A stretch of DNA of 64,000 nucleotides from GWE2-42-39 sp963668595 (GTDB lineage: Bacteria > Bacteroidota > Bacteroidia > Bacteroidales > Prolixibacteraceae): NCBI GenBank assembly GCA_963668595.1, contig OY764876.1, positions 124,001-188,000 of the forward strand. Direction: 5' to 3'. The first letter of the stretch is position 1, and the number at the start of each line of letters is the position of its first letter. Positions 42,752 through 51,261 of the stretch are shown here, one piece after another. A program made the translations under genes and the position numbers. The notes beneath the pieces are model-generated. The model was not told the origin of the DNA. It was given only the letters and a program-made list of their open reading frames with translations, and did no database searches.

Positions 42752-44221
42752 ATGAAAACAAAAATGCTCAGCATCATGATTGTAATGATTATAATATCAG
42801 CCTGTAATTTGGAATATTTGCCTTACGATGGTCTTTCAGAAAAGGAATTGCTTGAAACAGAAGTTGGCTTGGATGGGGCAACCGTAGGAAACTATAATTA
42901 TCTGAAAGATGCGTATTATCAGCGTAATTTTCATTTTTTCGGAGAATATGGGGGCGATAATATTTCGTTGAGCGGAACCACTACCGACCCCTTGTTTTAC
43001 TGCTATAACTATCAGCATTTTCCGGCAATGGGGCCTACCCGAAGTTTCTGGGAAAAAGCGTATCAGCTGATTGTTGGTTGCAATAAAGTGATTCGTGCGA
43101 TCGACGATAATGCCTCAGCTGAGATGAAACAACTGAAAGGTGAAAACCTTTTTTTGCGTGCTCAAACGCTCTTCCATTTGTGTAATATTTTTGGTCGCCC
43201 GTATTATCAGAGTCCGGAAACAAATTTGGGAGTTCCAATTAAATTGGACGATGAGGTGGGAACTGTTCCTGCTCGTTCGTCGGTGAAGGATGTATATGAT
43301 CAGGTGGTTCTCGATTTATTGGAGGCTGAAGAATTAATGGGAAGCGATAAAGATAATGTTCATGTGTCGAAAGAAGTTGCCCAGGCATTATTGTCGCGGG
43401 TTTATCTGTACATGTCGGGAACACCTGATGCTCCCAACCTGGTTTATGCCGCTAAAGCAAAGGAATATGCGAGTAAGGTGATTAATTCGGGACGATATAA
43501 ATTGTTAGATACAGAAGATTACAGAAACTATTTTTCTCTGGCTCCAGAGCAAAACAAGGAAACTATTTTTGCTGTAAAACACATGCCGGATATTGATGAT
43601 CGTGAATGGGAATCAATTGGTTCGATGTACAATCATGTGATGGGGATTGGTTATGGCGAGATGTATGCTTCGTTGCCTTATCGTACGTTGTTGGATGAAT
43701 ATACTGACGATGCCCGGCATGCTTTCGTTGAACCACAGTATTATGCTGATGGAACAATTCAGAATCGGAACGGATACCCGAAATATTATATCAATAAATA
43801 TTCGATGCAAGAGGGAAATCCGACATTGAGTTCTCCTGTATTTTTACGTTTGGCCGAAATGTATTTAAACCGGGCTGAAGCCAATGCAAAATTAGGTTTG
43901 ACACAAGATGCCATTGATGATGTAAACCGGATAAGACTTCGTGCCGGATTAACCGGAGATGCGCTTTATTCGGTTGGTAATTTGAAAGGGCGTTCAGATA
44001 TTTTTTCAGTAACGATGGAGGAACGGCGTTTGGAATTGGCATTCGAGGCACAACGGCGCTGGGATATATTCAGAAATGGTTTAACTCTAAATCGAAATTA
44101 TCCGGGAACTCACGAAATAGGGAATGCTTTGTTAACAATCCCTGCAACACATCAAAGAGTGGTCTTTTTTATTCCTGAATCGCAAATTCTGGTACAAAAA
44201 AATCTGGTGCAAAATCCATAG
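42752..44221 (+). CDS. SusD/RagB-like outer-membrane lipoprotein
   Basis: A 489-residue SusD homologue (Cys18 in IISAC), 27 bases after its susC. SusD landmarks: GEYGGDNISLSG (about 64-75), LFLRAQTLFHLCNIFGRPY, RLAEMYLNRAEANAKLG, and the C-terminal MEERRLELAFEAQRRWDIF with a LVQNP end. These same blocks occur in the SusD encoded at 30785 or so, and the two SusC partners are paralogous too, pointing to duplication of a susCD unit. No glycoside hydrolase gene is attached; the next gene is convergent. Confidence 0.93.
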   Translation: MKTKMLSIMIVMIIISACNLEYLPYDGLSEKELLETEVGLDGATVGNYNYLKDAYYQRNFHFFGEYGGDNISLSGTTTDPLFYCYNYQHFPAMGPTRSFWEKAYQLIVGCNKVIRAIDDNASAEMKQLKGENLFLRAQTLFHLCNIFGRPYYQSPETNLGVPIKLDDEVGTVPARSSVKDVYDQVVLDLLEAEELMGSDKDNVHVSKEVAQALLSRVYLYMSGTPDAPNLVYAAKAKEYASKVINSGRYKLLDTEDYRNYFSLAPEQNKETIFAVKHMPDIDDREWESIGSMYNHVMGIGYGEMYASLPYRTLLDEYTDDARHAFVEPQYYADGTIQNRNGYPKYYINKYSMQEGNPTLSSPVFLRLAEMYLNRAEANAKLGLTQDAIDDVNRIRLRAGLTGDALYSVGNLKGRSDIFSVTMEERRLELAFEAQRRWDIFRNGLTLNRNYPGTHEIGNALLTIPATHQRVVFFIPESQILVQKNLVQNP

Positions 44222-44275
44222 ATGCCATATCGTAATACAGAATAACTTTTTTCACAACGTTTATAGATGAGATGA

Positions 44276-45343
44276 TTAGTGTAGTTCTATAACTTCGCGG
44301 TAAACTTGTTCAGTTGCACGGGTAGTAGTACTTATTGAATATTGTCCGATTATAACCCGGCTTAAGGCAATTGCTTCCTGCTTGTAAAACGATTGTTGGT
44401 TTACAAAGTCTTCAATTTGAAAAAGAAATTGGCTTTTGTTGGGAGCGGGGGCATTAATATCAACGAAATTACCATATTTCATTTGTTCAAAATTGGACCG
44501 AGTAATAACCGGACCGAGGCGTTTGTTCTTTAGCGAAAGAACCGGAACTCCTGCAGCCAGACTTTCCATAGCAACTCTGCCAACTCCCAATACCAAACTT
44601 GCTTTTTGTAACTCTTCTGTAATGCACGGAATGTATCCTTTAACTGAAATGCTGGATTTCAGATCATCAGGTAGTTGTGCAATCATCTCATTCACGGAGG
44701 GTAATCCGTTTCCATCGCCAACAATACTGAGTTTTGCCTCCGGATATTTCTGCAACACATCGGGCCACATTTCTTTCAATAATAATGAAATCAGTTGTGA
44801 GTGCGGACGATCAATCCGGCTGATATAATAAAAATGAAGCGCATCAGGGAAATGTTCGCTTTTTTGTGTTCGGTGATGAAGTCCGTTGGGGATGAATACA
44901 CTTTTGTGTTTCAGTAGATGGTCGTTCTGACTGCCTGTGAAACTGTTCGGACAAACTACAATTACCTTGTCGAGTCCGCGACGAACCCATTTCCGGCGGA
45001 CATCCTGCTTGAATAACGAATGTACCGTACCAACTACTGGAATTTTTGAAATACGAGAAAAGGCCGAAGCAAGTATTAGCGGAAGTCGCTGGTGTGCATG
45101 AATTACTTCGATTTGATGCCGCTTTACAATTCGGTGAAGCTGGAGGAGTATCAACGGGCTTCGTTTGCTCGAAAAATTAATGGGATAGTGTGTTATTGCC
45201 GGGTTAAGTTGCTGTAATCTTCTGCCTTTACGCGATGCAAGAATGACGGTGTGTCCAGCCTCATGTAAAGCATTTGCCAAATCGCAAACGTGATTTTCAG
45301 CTCCGCCAAAGTCAAAATAGCGTATAAGTAGTAGTATCCTCAT
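44276..45343 (-). CDS. Glycosyltransferase family 4 protein
   Basis: A 355-residue cytosolic GT-B glycosyltransferase. The N-terminal domain starts MRILLLIRYFDFGGAENHV, the usual GT4 acceptor-side motif (FGGAE), with VIHAHQRLPL at about 100-109. The donor-side domain has FIPNGLH, YYISRIDRPH, LSIVGDGNG, and the nucleotide-sugar-binding ESLAAGVPVL segment near 264-273. The donor and acceptor are unknown; it may serve capsule or LPS synthesis. It stands alone between the SusCD block (convergent, 54 bases) and the galactose cluster, with no other surface-polysaccharide genes nearby. No signal peptide. Confidence 0.85.
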   Translation of the reverse strand: MRILLLIRYFDFGGAENHVCDLANALHEAGHTVILASRKGRRLQQLNPAITHYPINFSSKRSPLILLQLHRIVKRHQIEVIHAHQRLPLILASAFSRISKIPVVGTVHSLFKQDVRRKWVRRGLDKVIVVCPNSFTGSQNDHLLKHKSVFIPNGLHHRTQKSEHFPDALHFYYISRIDRPHSQLISLLLKEMWPDVLQKYPEAKLSIVGDGNGLPSVNEMIAQLPDDLKSSISVKGYIPCITEELQKASLVLGVGRVAMESLAAGVPVLSLKNKRLGPVITRSNFEQMKYGNFVDINAPAPNKSQFLFQIEDFVNQQSFYKQEAIALSRVIIGQYSISTTTRATEQVYREVIELH

Positions 45344-45440
45344 TGGTTTTTTATCGTCGCAAATATACGTACAATGCGCATTTTGTGCAATTGGGCCAAT
45401 GATAAGTGTGATATAAAATGAGATGTTTGGATGGAAAAAT

Positions 45441-45484
45441 GAAAAAAACTGCCGGAGAAAATATTACGCAATCCCCTCCGACAG
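45441..45484 (-). terminator. Intrinsic terminator after galM
   Basis: On the minus strand a 9-base stem (45484-45476 with 45457-45449, one G-U pair) with an 18-base loop is followed by a run of seven T (45448-45442). It lies 12 bases past the galM stop. Confidence 0.85.
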
Positions 45485-45496
45485 CCATATTCGTGT

Positions 45497-46531
45497 TTAA
45501 AATTTGTAAATCGTTGTTTCGAGATAGGTTTTTCCCGGATTCAAAACTGTTGTCGGAAAATGATCGTGATTAATGCTATCCGGATAATGCTGAGTTTCCA
45601 GAGCAACTCCAGAGTAACTGCCAAATTTCTTTTCACCGGCAATGTTTAGTTCCGGATTCCAGTATCCAGTGTAAAGTTGCATCCCGGGTTGAGTTGTGTA
45701 CACCTCAACAGAACGACCAGAGCTTGCTTCACTAAGGGTTCCGGCGTAAACAAGCTGTCCTTCTTCGTTGTCCAGCACATAGTTGTTGTCGTAGCCATAT
45801 TCCAGTGCGGCAATATCGCGACCAATTTTCTTTTTCATTCTGAAATCGAAAGGAGTTCCTTCCACCGAAACTATTTCGCCTGTAGGAATCATGTCATCCA
45901 GTTCCGTGATTTCTTCAGCAGGCATCTCCAGTTCATGGTTCATAATATTTTCTTTTCCCGCTGTTAAGTTGAAATAAGAATGGTTGGTCAGATTGACGAT
46001 AGTTGTTTTGTCTGTTTTGGCAGTGTAGTCAATTTTCAGTTCATTCTGGTCATTCAATGTATAAGTACACACTACATTCAGCGTTCCCGGATACCCCTCT
46101 TCCATGTCAGCACTGGTGTACGAAAGAATTACACCAACCATTTCCTCGTTTTGAATGGTTTCAGCAGCCCATACTTTTCGGTCAAAACCAACCAGTCCGC
46201 CGTGCAGAGCATTGGCTCCGTTGTTTACAGCCAGCGTATATTCTTTGCCTTCAAGAGAAAATTTGCCTTTGGCAATGCGGTTACCAAAACGCCCGATAAT
46301 ACTTCCGAAGTATGGATAACTTCCTAAATACTGATCGCTGATGTATTCTTCGAAACGGTCAAAACCGCATACAATATTTTCACATTTACCGGTTTTGTCC
46401 GGAGTTTCTATTGACGTAATGATGGCTCCGTAATTGGTTATTTTTACAGTTACCTGGTTGTCGTTTTTAAGGGTAAATAGTTCAACTTCCTGCCCGTTAA
46501 ATTGCCCGAAAGCTTGCCTCGAAATTTGCAT
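45497..46531 (-). CDS. galM: Aldose 1-epimerase (galactose mutarotase)
   Basis: Converts beta-D-galactose to the alpha anomer that galactokinase uses. A 344-residue cytosolic protein with the family residues in place: GRFGNRIAKG (80-89), NALHGG with His110, TNHSYFNL with catalytic His184, YDNNYVL with Asp at about 248, and the catalytic base Glu312 in VALETQHYPD. It is transcribed away from the GntR-type regulator gene, with 192 bases between, which contain one of the two 16-bp palindromes proposed here as operators. galT and galK are on the other side of the regulator, so the three Leloir genes appear to be one regulon. Confidence 0.93.
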   Translation of the reverse strand: MQISRQAFGQFNGQEVELFTLKNDNQVTVKITNYGAIITSIETPDKTGKCENIVCGFDRFEEYISDQYLGSYPYFGSIIGRFGNRIAKGKFSLEGKEYTLAVNNGANALHGGLVGFDRKVWAAETIQNEEMVGVILSYTSADMEEGYPGTLNVVCTYTLNDQNELKIDYTAKTDKTTIVNLTNHSYFNLTAGKENIMNHELEMPAEEITELDDMIPTGEIVSVEGTPFDFRMKKKIGRDIAALEYGYDNNYVLDNEEGQLVYAGTLSEASSGRSVEVYTTQPGMQLYTGYWNPELNIAGEKKFGSYSGVALETQHYPDSINHDHFPTTVLNPGKTYLETTIYKF

Positions 46532-46643
46532 ATTGTTTCGTTTTATTGGATTTTATTTGTGTTAAGTATTTGAAAATTAGTATTGGCGTTTGCCCGTAAC
46601 TTTCTTTGGTTTTCCGGCTCAATATACAAAGAAAAAAATAGGA

Positions 46644-46659
46644 TACCTACTGGTGGGTA
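46644..46659. promoter_or_regulatory. Proposed operator of the galactose regulator, site A
   Basis: TACCTACTGGTGGGTA, an imperfect 16-bp palindrome in the galM/regulator divergent region. It falls where the -33 element of the regulator promoter would be (its -7 box is at 46679). Read on the opposite strand, site B before galT differs from it at a single base. Confidence 0.65.
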
Positions 46660-46678
46660 CAGGTTGTAGATTATCTTG

Positions 46679-46686
46679 TATATTTG
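46679..46686 (+). promoter_or_regulatory. -7 box (TATATTTG) of the GntR-type regulator gene
   Basis: A perfect TAnnTTTG match, 37 bases upstream of the GTG start. No TTTG lies at the -33 distance; that position is covered by palindrome site A, as expected for an autoregulated promoter. Confidence 0.5.
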
Positions 46687-46723
46687 AAGGCAAAAGACGT
46701 ATATTTATAATAAAAACGAACAC

Positions 46724-47722
46724 GTGAAGCATATTCAGATCGACGATTCGCTGGGCCTACCCAAATACCGCCAGATTATTAATTCAATTTTTCAGTCAAT
46801 TGCCGCTGGTAAACTTAAAATCGGGGATAAAATTCCTTCATTAAACCAAATTTGTGCCGAGTTCGATTTGTCGCGCGATACAGTGATGGTCGCTTTCAAC
46901 GAATTAAAAGCAAAAGGAGTAATTAACTCCATTCCGGGGAAAGGATACTACATTAATAGCGTTGATGTTAATTTGGATCAGAAAATTTTTGTTTTATTCG
47001 ACGAGCTGAATGCATTTAAAGAAGATTTATATACTTCCTTTCTGAATAGTCTGGACGATAAAACTACGGTGGATATTTATTTTCATCATTTTAATTTTCA
47101 GATGTTTAAGAGTTTGGTGCAGGAGAGCATAGGAAAATATACTTCGTATGTAATCATGCCTGCAACTTTCGATTTTACCTACGATATTGTGAGCAAACTT
47201 CCTGCCGATAAAGTATATATTCTCGATCGATTGAAAGAAGATTTGCAGCCTTACCCGGTTGTTTATCAGGATTTTGAAGAAGATGTATATCAGGGATTGA
47301 CCGAAGGCATAGAACTGCTTCGTAAATACGAAAAACTAATTATGGTTTTTCCCGGAGGAAAAGAGCCGGAAGGACGTATGTCGGGATTTACACGTTTTTG
47401 TCAGCAACACGGGTTTCAGCATGAGATATTGCGTAGTCTGATAAACAAAGACATAAAAAAGGGGGAAGCTTATTTCGTGGTTTCAGACCGAAATTTGGTG
47501 AAAGTTGTAAAATCAGCAGGAGAAAAAGGACTGAAACTTGGACAGGAAGTGGGCATCCTGGCATTCAATGATACGATATTGAAAGAGGTGGTTGCCAATG
47601 GGATAACGACTATTTCAACTGATTTTAATCAGATGGGACAAACCTTGGCTGAAATGATTCGCGACCGGAAAAAATCAGCAATAAAAAATCCTTCTTCGCT
47701 GATAGTCAGAAATTCGCTATAA
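46724..47722 (+). CDS. GntR-family regulator with LacI-type sugar-binding domain
   Basis: A 332-residue transcription factor: GntR winged helix at about 8-78 (LPKYRQIINSIFQSIAAGKL, then GDKIPSLNQICAEFDLSRDTV and GVINSIPGKGYYI) fused to a periplasmic-binding-protein-like effector domain at about 88-332 (IFVLFDELNAFKEDL, DKVYILDR, VGILAFNDTILKE). This AraR-like architecture normally represses sugar genes until the effector binds. Being placed between galM and galTK, galactose or a derivative is the likely effector. The start codon is GTG at 46724. The palindromes at 46644 and 47788 flank the gene and are its likely targets, giving autoregulation plus control of galM and galTK. Confidence 0.88.
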   Translation: MKHIQIDDSLGLPKYRQIINSIFQSIAAGKLKIGDKIPSLNQICAEFDLSRDTVMVAFNELKAKGVINSIPGKGYYINSVDVNLDQKIFVLFDELNAFKEDLYTSFLNSLDDKTTVDIYFHHFNFQMFKSLVQESIGKYTSYVIMPATFDFTYDIVSKLPADKVYILDRLKEDLQPYPVVYQDFEEDVYQGLTEGIELLRKYEKLIMVFPGGKEPEGRMSGFTRFCQQHGFQHEILRSLINKDIKKGEAYFVVSDRNLVKVVKSAGEKGLKLGQEVGILAFNDTILKEVVANGITTISTDFNQMGQTLAEMIRDRKKSAIKNPSSLIVRNSL

Positions 47723-47787
47723 ACATGTTTCATAACATGAAATTGGGTGGAGGTAGCAAGGAATTAAACTGTATTTTTACCAACCAG

Positions 47788-47803
47788 TACCTACCAGTAG
47801 GTA
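47788..47803. promoter_or_regulatory. Proposed operator of the galactose regulator, site B
   Basis: TACCTACCAGTAGGTA, a 16-bp palindrome with one mismatched pair, 12 bases before the galT ATG. Its reverse complement matches site A at 15 of 16 bases. The location would block transcription start or early elongation of galTK. Confidence 0.68.
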
Positions 47804-47815
47804 AAAGAGAAAAAT

Positions 47816-48862
47816 ATGAGCAATTTTAATATCGAAGATTATCCACACAGACGACTAAATCCACTGACAAACGATTGGATTCTGGTGTCTCCTCATCGGG
47901 CCAAAAGGCCTTGGCAGGGACAGGTTGAGAAGGCTATTGCTGATGATCGTCCTGCATACGACCCAAGCTGTTATTTGTGTGCCGGCAACGAACGAGCTGG
48001 CGGAAAAATTAATCCCGACTACAAAGGGACTTTTGTATTTACAAACGACTTTAGTGCACTGCTGACTGATACACCGAATGGTGATGTGGCTGAAGGAAGT
48101 CTTTTCCAGGCAAAAAGTGAAAGCGGAATTTGTAAAGTAATTTGTTTTAGCGAAAATCATAGTCTGACTGTTCCCGAAATGGAAGTGGAAGACATTCGTA
48201 ATGTGGTGGACGTTTGGTGCGAACAATATGCCGAACTTGGCGCGAACGACATGATTAATTACGTGCAGATTTTCGAAAACAAAGGAGCTATAATGGGCTG
48301 TTCGAATCCGCACCCACACGGGCAAATCTGGTCTTCGTCGTCGGTGCCAACCGAGCCGGCAAAAGAATCGGAAACACAAAAAGCATATTTCGAAAAACAT
48401 GGACGAACTTTACTGGGCGATTACTTAAATGCTGAGTTGCAAAAAAAGGAACGTCTGGTGGTTGAGAACGATTATTTTGTGGCACTGGTTCCCTTTTGGG
48501 CTGTGTGGCCTTTCGAAACCATGATTATCAGTAAACGTCCGGTCCAGAATATTCTTCAACTTACAGAGAATGAGAAGACAGGCTTGGCGGATATTTATAA
48601 GCAACTGACTGTAAAATATGACAACTTGTTTGAGGTCTCGTTTGCTTATTCTGCTGGTTTGCATCAGGCTCCAACAGATGGAAAAGATTATCCGGAATGG
48701 CATTTGCACATGCATTTTTATCCGCCGTTATTGCGTTCTGCTTCCGTGAAAAAATTTATGGTTGGATACGAAATGCTGGCCACTCCGCAACGCGATATTA
48801 CAGCCGAACAAGCAGCTCAGCGTTTGCGCGATTTGTCGCACATTCATTATAAAAAACGATAA
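47816..48862 (+). CDS. galT: Galactose-1-phosphate uridylyltransferase
   Basis: Transfers UMP from UDP-glucose to galactose-1-phosphate. A 348-residue cytosolic HIT-superfamily enzyme with the structural-zinc cysteines Cys52 and Cys55 (CYLCAGNER) and the nucleophile motif HPHGQ at 166-170 (His168). GLHQAPTDG and EWHLHMHFYPPLL near the end provide the second zinc/iron-site region. It follows the regulator gene after 93 bases, a gap that holds palindrome site B, and precedes galK by 25 bases, so galT-galK are one transcript. Confidence 0.95.
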   Translation: MSNFNIEDYPHRRLNPLTNDWILVSPHRAKRPWQGQVEKAIADDRPAYDPSCYLCAGNERAGGKINPDYKGTFVFTNDFSALLTDTPNGDVAEGSLFQAKSESGICKVICFSENHSLTVPEMEVEDIRNVVDVWCEQYAELGANDMINYVQIFENKGAIMGCSNPHPHGQIWSSSSVPTEPAKESETQKAYFEKHGRTLLGDYLNAELQKKERLVVENDYFVALVPFWAVWPFETMIISKRPVQNILQLTENEKTGLADIYKQLTVKYDNLFEVSFAYSAGLHQAPTDGKDYPEWHLHMHFYPPLLRSASVKKFMVGYEMLATPQRDITAEQAAQRLRDLSHIHYKKR

Positions 48863-48887
48863 ACAAACTAAACACAATAAAATTATC

Positions 48888-50177
48888 ATGGCTAAAATCA
48901 ATGCATTAATTGCAAAAATTGCAGAGGGAAAAAATCCGCTGTTTCAGGAATTGTACGGCGAAAATCCAACCATATTGAAAGAACAGGCAGACCGTTATGC
49001 TGCTTTGATGAATGAATTTCAGACGGTATTTGGAAACGATGAGGTGGAATTATTCAGCTCACCGGGACGTACAGAAATTGGTGGTAATCACACCGACCAC
49101 AACTACGGTCGTGTGTTGGCCGGAGCCGTGAACCTTGATAATATTGCTGTGGCTGCTGCAAACGGAAGCAATACAATTCGCATTAAATCAGCTGGCTATC
49201 CCGAATTTCAGGTTGATTTGAGTTCTCTTGAAATTGATGAATCACAATTTTATACTTCTTCGGCATTGGTTAAAGGAATCTGTGCCCGGATGAAAGAGGT
49301 TGGTTATCAGATTGGTGGATTCGATGCTTGCATCGAAGGACGCGTGCCGAAAGGTTCTGGACTGAGTTCTTCTGCGTCGTTTGAAGTGTTGATTGGTGCG
49401 ATTGTTAATCAGCTTTTCAACGGAGGCAAAATGAGTGCTGTTGAGAATGCAATTATTGGTCAGTGGTCTGAAAATAATTATTTCGGAAAACCTTGTGGTT
49501 TGATGGATCAAACAGCTTGCTCGGTAGGTGGTTTGATTACCATTGATTTTGAAGATCCTTCGAAACCAATTGTGAAAGAAGTTGATTTTGATTTTGTATC
49601 AACCGGATTTGCATTGGTAATTACCGATGTGGGTGGTGGTCACGACGATCCTGCTTCGCAGGCCGAATATGCTTCGTTACCTACCGAGATGAAATCGGTT
49701 GCTGCTGAGCTGGGCGCAAAAGTGCTTCGTCAGGTAACTTTGGAACAGATTGTAGCGAAAATTCCTGAAATTCGTAAGAAAACAGGTGATCGCGCTATTT
49801 TACGTGCGTACCACTTTCAGGGAGATAACCAACGTGTAGTAGAACAAGTTGCTGCATTGGAAAATAACGACTTTCAGTCGTTCCTGAAAATGGTGGTTGA
49901 ATCGGGATACAGCTCGTACATGTACAACCAGAATATTTTCGATGTAGTGCACAAAGACGAACAGGTTGTTTCGCTGGCATTGGCATTGAGTGAAATGATT
50001 CTGAAAGGAAAAGGAGCATGGCGTGTACATGGTGGCGGTTTTGGTGGTACTATTCAGGCATTTGTACCTCAGGACTTATTGGATGTATATGTAAAAATAC
50101 TGGAACATGTGTATGGCGAAGGTTCTTGTCATAAATTGTTCATTCGCGCCAAAGGTGCTATCAAATTGGATATTTAA
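48888..50177 (+). CDS. galK: Galactokinase
   Basis: Phosphorylates alpha-D-galactose at O1 with ATP. A 429-residue GHMP kinase: the galactokinase signature GRTEIGGNHTDHN (60-72), ATP-binding KGSGLSSSASFEV (about 154-166), catalytic Asp in CGLMDQTACSVGG, and motif 3 GGGFGGTIQAF near the C-terminus. It is longer than the E. coli enzyme (about 380 residues), which is common in anaerobes. The frame is open for 42 codons upstream, but that part lies inside galT; the ATG at 48888, 25 bases after the galT stop, is the sensible start. A terminator follows at 50225. No galE is present in the window. Confidence 0.95.
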   Translation: MAKINALIAKIAEGKNPLFQELYGENPTILKEQADRYAALMNEFQTVFGNDEVELFSSPGRTEIGGNHTDHNYGRVLAGAVNLDNIAVAAANGSNTIRIKSAGYPEFQVDLSSLEIDESQFYTSSALVKGICARMKEVGYQIGGFDACIEGRVPKGSGLSSSASFEVLIGAIVNQLFNGGKMSAVENAIIGQWSENNYFGKPCGLMDQTACSVGGLITIDFEDPSKPIVKEVDFDFVSTGFALVITDVGGGHDDPASQAEYASLPTEMKSVAAELGAKVLRQVTLEQIVAKIPEIRKKTGDRAILRAYHFQGDNQRVVEQVAALENNDFQSFLKMVVESGYSSYMYNQNIFDVVHKDEQVVSLALALSEMILKGKGAWRVHGGGFGGTIQAFVPQDLLDVYVKILEHVYGEGSCHKLFIRAKGAIKLDI

Positions 50178-50224
50178 TTCTTCCGCAGGAAATAATTTAA
50201 ATAGGCTTAAACTCAATTATCTGG

Positions 50225-50255
50225 AAAGGTCGCTCTTTGTGGGCGGCCTTTTTTT
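50225..50255 (+). terminator. Intrinsic terminator after galK
   Basis: A 9-base stem (50225-50233 with 50243-50251, one G-U pair), nine-base loop and a T-run to 50255. Confidence 0.85.
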
Positions 50256-50261
50256 ACGTGA

Positions 50262-50543
50262 AAAAGTAAATTGAGACTAGTTGGTAAAAATCAGAGCAAG
50301 ATTTCAGAAATTGTAATTGAAGTAAATGATAAAAAAGAATAGAAAAAGGAAACAGTAACTTTTCTGGCGATAGGGGCAGCTGCGCCATTTTTTACATATT
50401 TTCTCAATCTTCAAAGTCTCTCATCATGGAGCGAAGTAGCTGAAATCTCTTTTTTGTCAATATTGGTGATGGCTATTTGGATGGGCTCGATGCGAATTGC
50501 TATACAGTATTTTCATCTTCTTGGCCGATTAAAAAAATATTAA
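50262..50543 (+). pseudogene. Remnant of a small membrane-protein gene
   Basis: In the 435-base gap between galK and the PUL4 sigma gene, one frame is open from 50262 to 50543 except for a TAG at 50340-50342. The first part reads KLRLVGKNQSKIS then IEVNDKKE; the second, 66 residues, looks like real membrane protein: about two hydrophobic helices (VTFLAIGAAAPFFTYF, then FLSILVMAIWMGSMRIAI) and a polar end LLGRLKKY. There is no good start codon after the stop. I read it as a decayed gene; a genuine short ORF with an unusual start, or chance, cannot be excluded. Confidence 0.35.
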
Positions 50544-50560
50544 AAGCGATGTACCTGTTT

Positions 50561-50590
50561 TTCGAATAGAAAAAAATCTCTCTACTTTTG
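50561..50590 (+). promoter_or_regulatory. Promoter of PUL4 sigma gene (TTCG-N18-TACTTTTG)
   Basis: The -7 box TACTTTTG (50583-50590) is identical to that of the PUL1 sigma gene. TTCG (50561-50564) lies 18 bases upstream; TTTC one base earlier is an equal match to TTTG. The expected start near 50597 leaves about 16 bases of leader before the TTG start codon. Confidence 0.6.
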
Positions 50591-50612
50591 GTCGCAATAA
50601 AAAACAAAAGAT

Positions 50613-51200
50613 TTGAAACTTGTTGGGCCTGAAATAGTGCAGCAGTTGAAAGCTGATCAAAAATCGGCTTTTGAAGAATTATATCAGCTTTTTTATCCGA
50701 AACTGACCTACTTCTCAAACCAATATTTGCTCGATTCGATTGAGGCGGAAAATATTGTACAGGAAGTTTTTGCCAATTTATGGGAGCGCCGTGCTCAACT
50801 GGCCAACGATACCAATATTCAGGCATGGCTATTTACTGTGACGAAAAATAAGTCGTTGAAGCGGATTGAAAAAATGCGCTCCGCGCAAAATTATGCCGAC
50901 TATTTAAAAATGAGACAGTTGGATGTGAATTATCAATCGTTGATCGTTTTCGATACCAGCAACCTGATTTTTGATGAGCTGCAAGCTAAACTGGATCAGG
51001 CTTTGGCAAAACTATCGCCACAAGTACGCATTGTTTTCGAAAAAAGCCGGTTCGAAGAAAAAAAGAACAAAGAGATTGCCGAGGAGCTTGGTATCAGCAT
51101 CAAAACTGTCGAAGCGCACATCTCAAAATCATTGAAGCATCTTCGTGTTGAAATGAAAGATTACCTTCCTCTATTATATTTACTATTCTTTCTGAAATAA
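50613..51200 (+). CDS. ECF RNA polymerase sigma-70 factor (PUL4 regulator)
   Basis: A 195-residue ECF sigma factor: region 2 at about 18-85 (AFEELYQLFYPKLTYF, EVFANLWERRAQL, WLFTVTKNKSLKRIEK) and region 4 at about 128-182 (LSPQVRIVFEKSRFEEKKNKEIAEEL, helix with IKTVEAHISKS). The start is TTG at 50613, placed about 16 bases after the predicted transcription start; no ATG occurs near. A hydrophobic C-terminal tail (YLPLLYLLFFLK) matches the other two sigma factors. fecR follows after 61 bases, then an STN-type susC. Confidence 0.9.
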   Translation: MKLVGPEIVQQLKADQKSAFEELYQLFYPKLTYFSNQYLLDSIEAENIVQEVFANLWERRAQLANDTNIQAWLFTVTKNKSLKRIEKMRSAQNYADYLKMRQLDVNYQSLIVFDTSNLIFDELQAKLDQALAKLSPQVRIVFEKSRFEEKKNKEIAEELGISIKTVEAHISKSLKHLRVEMKDYLPLLYLLFFLK

Positions 51201-51261
51201 AATTGAATGGCTCATTAGGGTATTTCTTTGCAATCGGGTTTTATAAGTAAATTGCTTCTAT

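Noticed and set aside
47855..48400. 181-codon antisense frame inside galT
   Set aside because: Opposite the strongly conserved zinc and HPHGQ parts of galT; a mirror of codon bias.
50343..50543. Calling the 66-codon membrane frame an intact gene
   Set aside because: No ATG, GTG or TTG start with a ribosome site near its beginning and an in-frame stop directly upstream; listed as a remnant instead.
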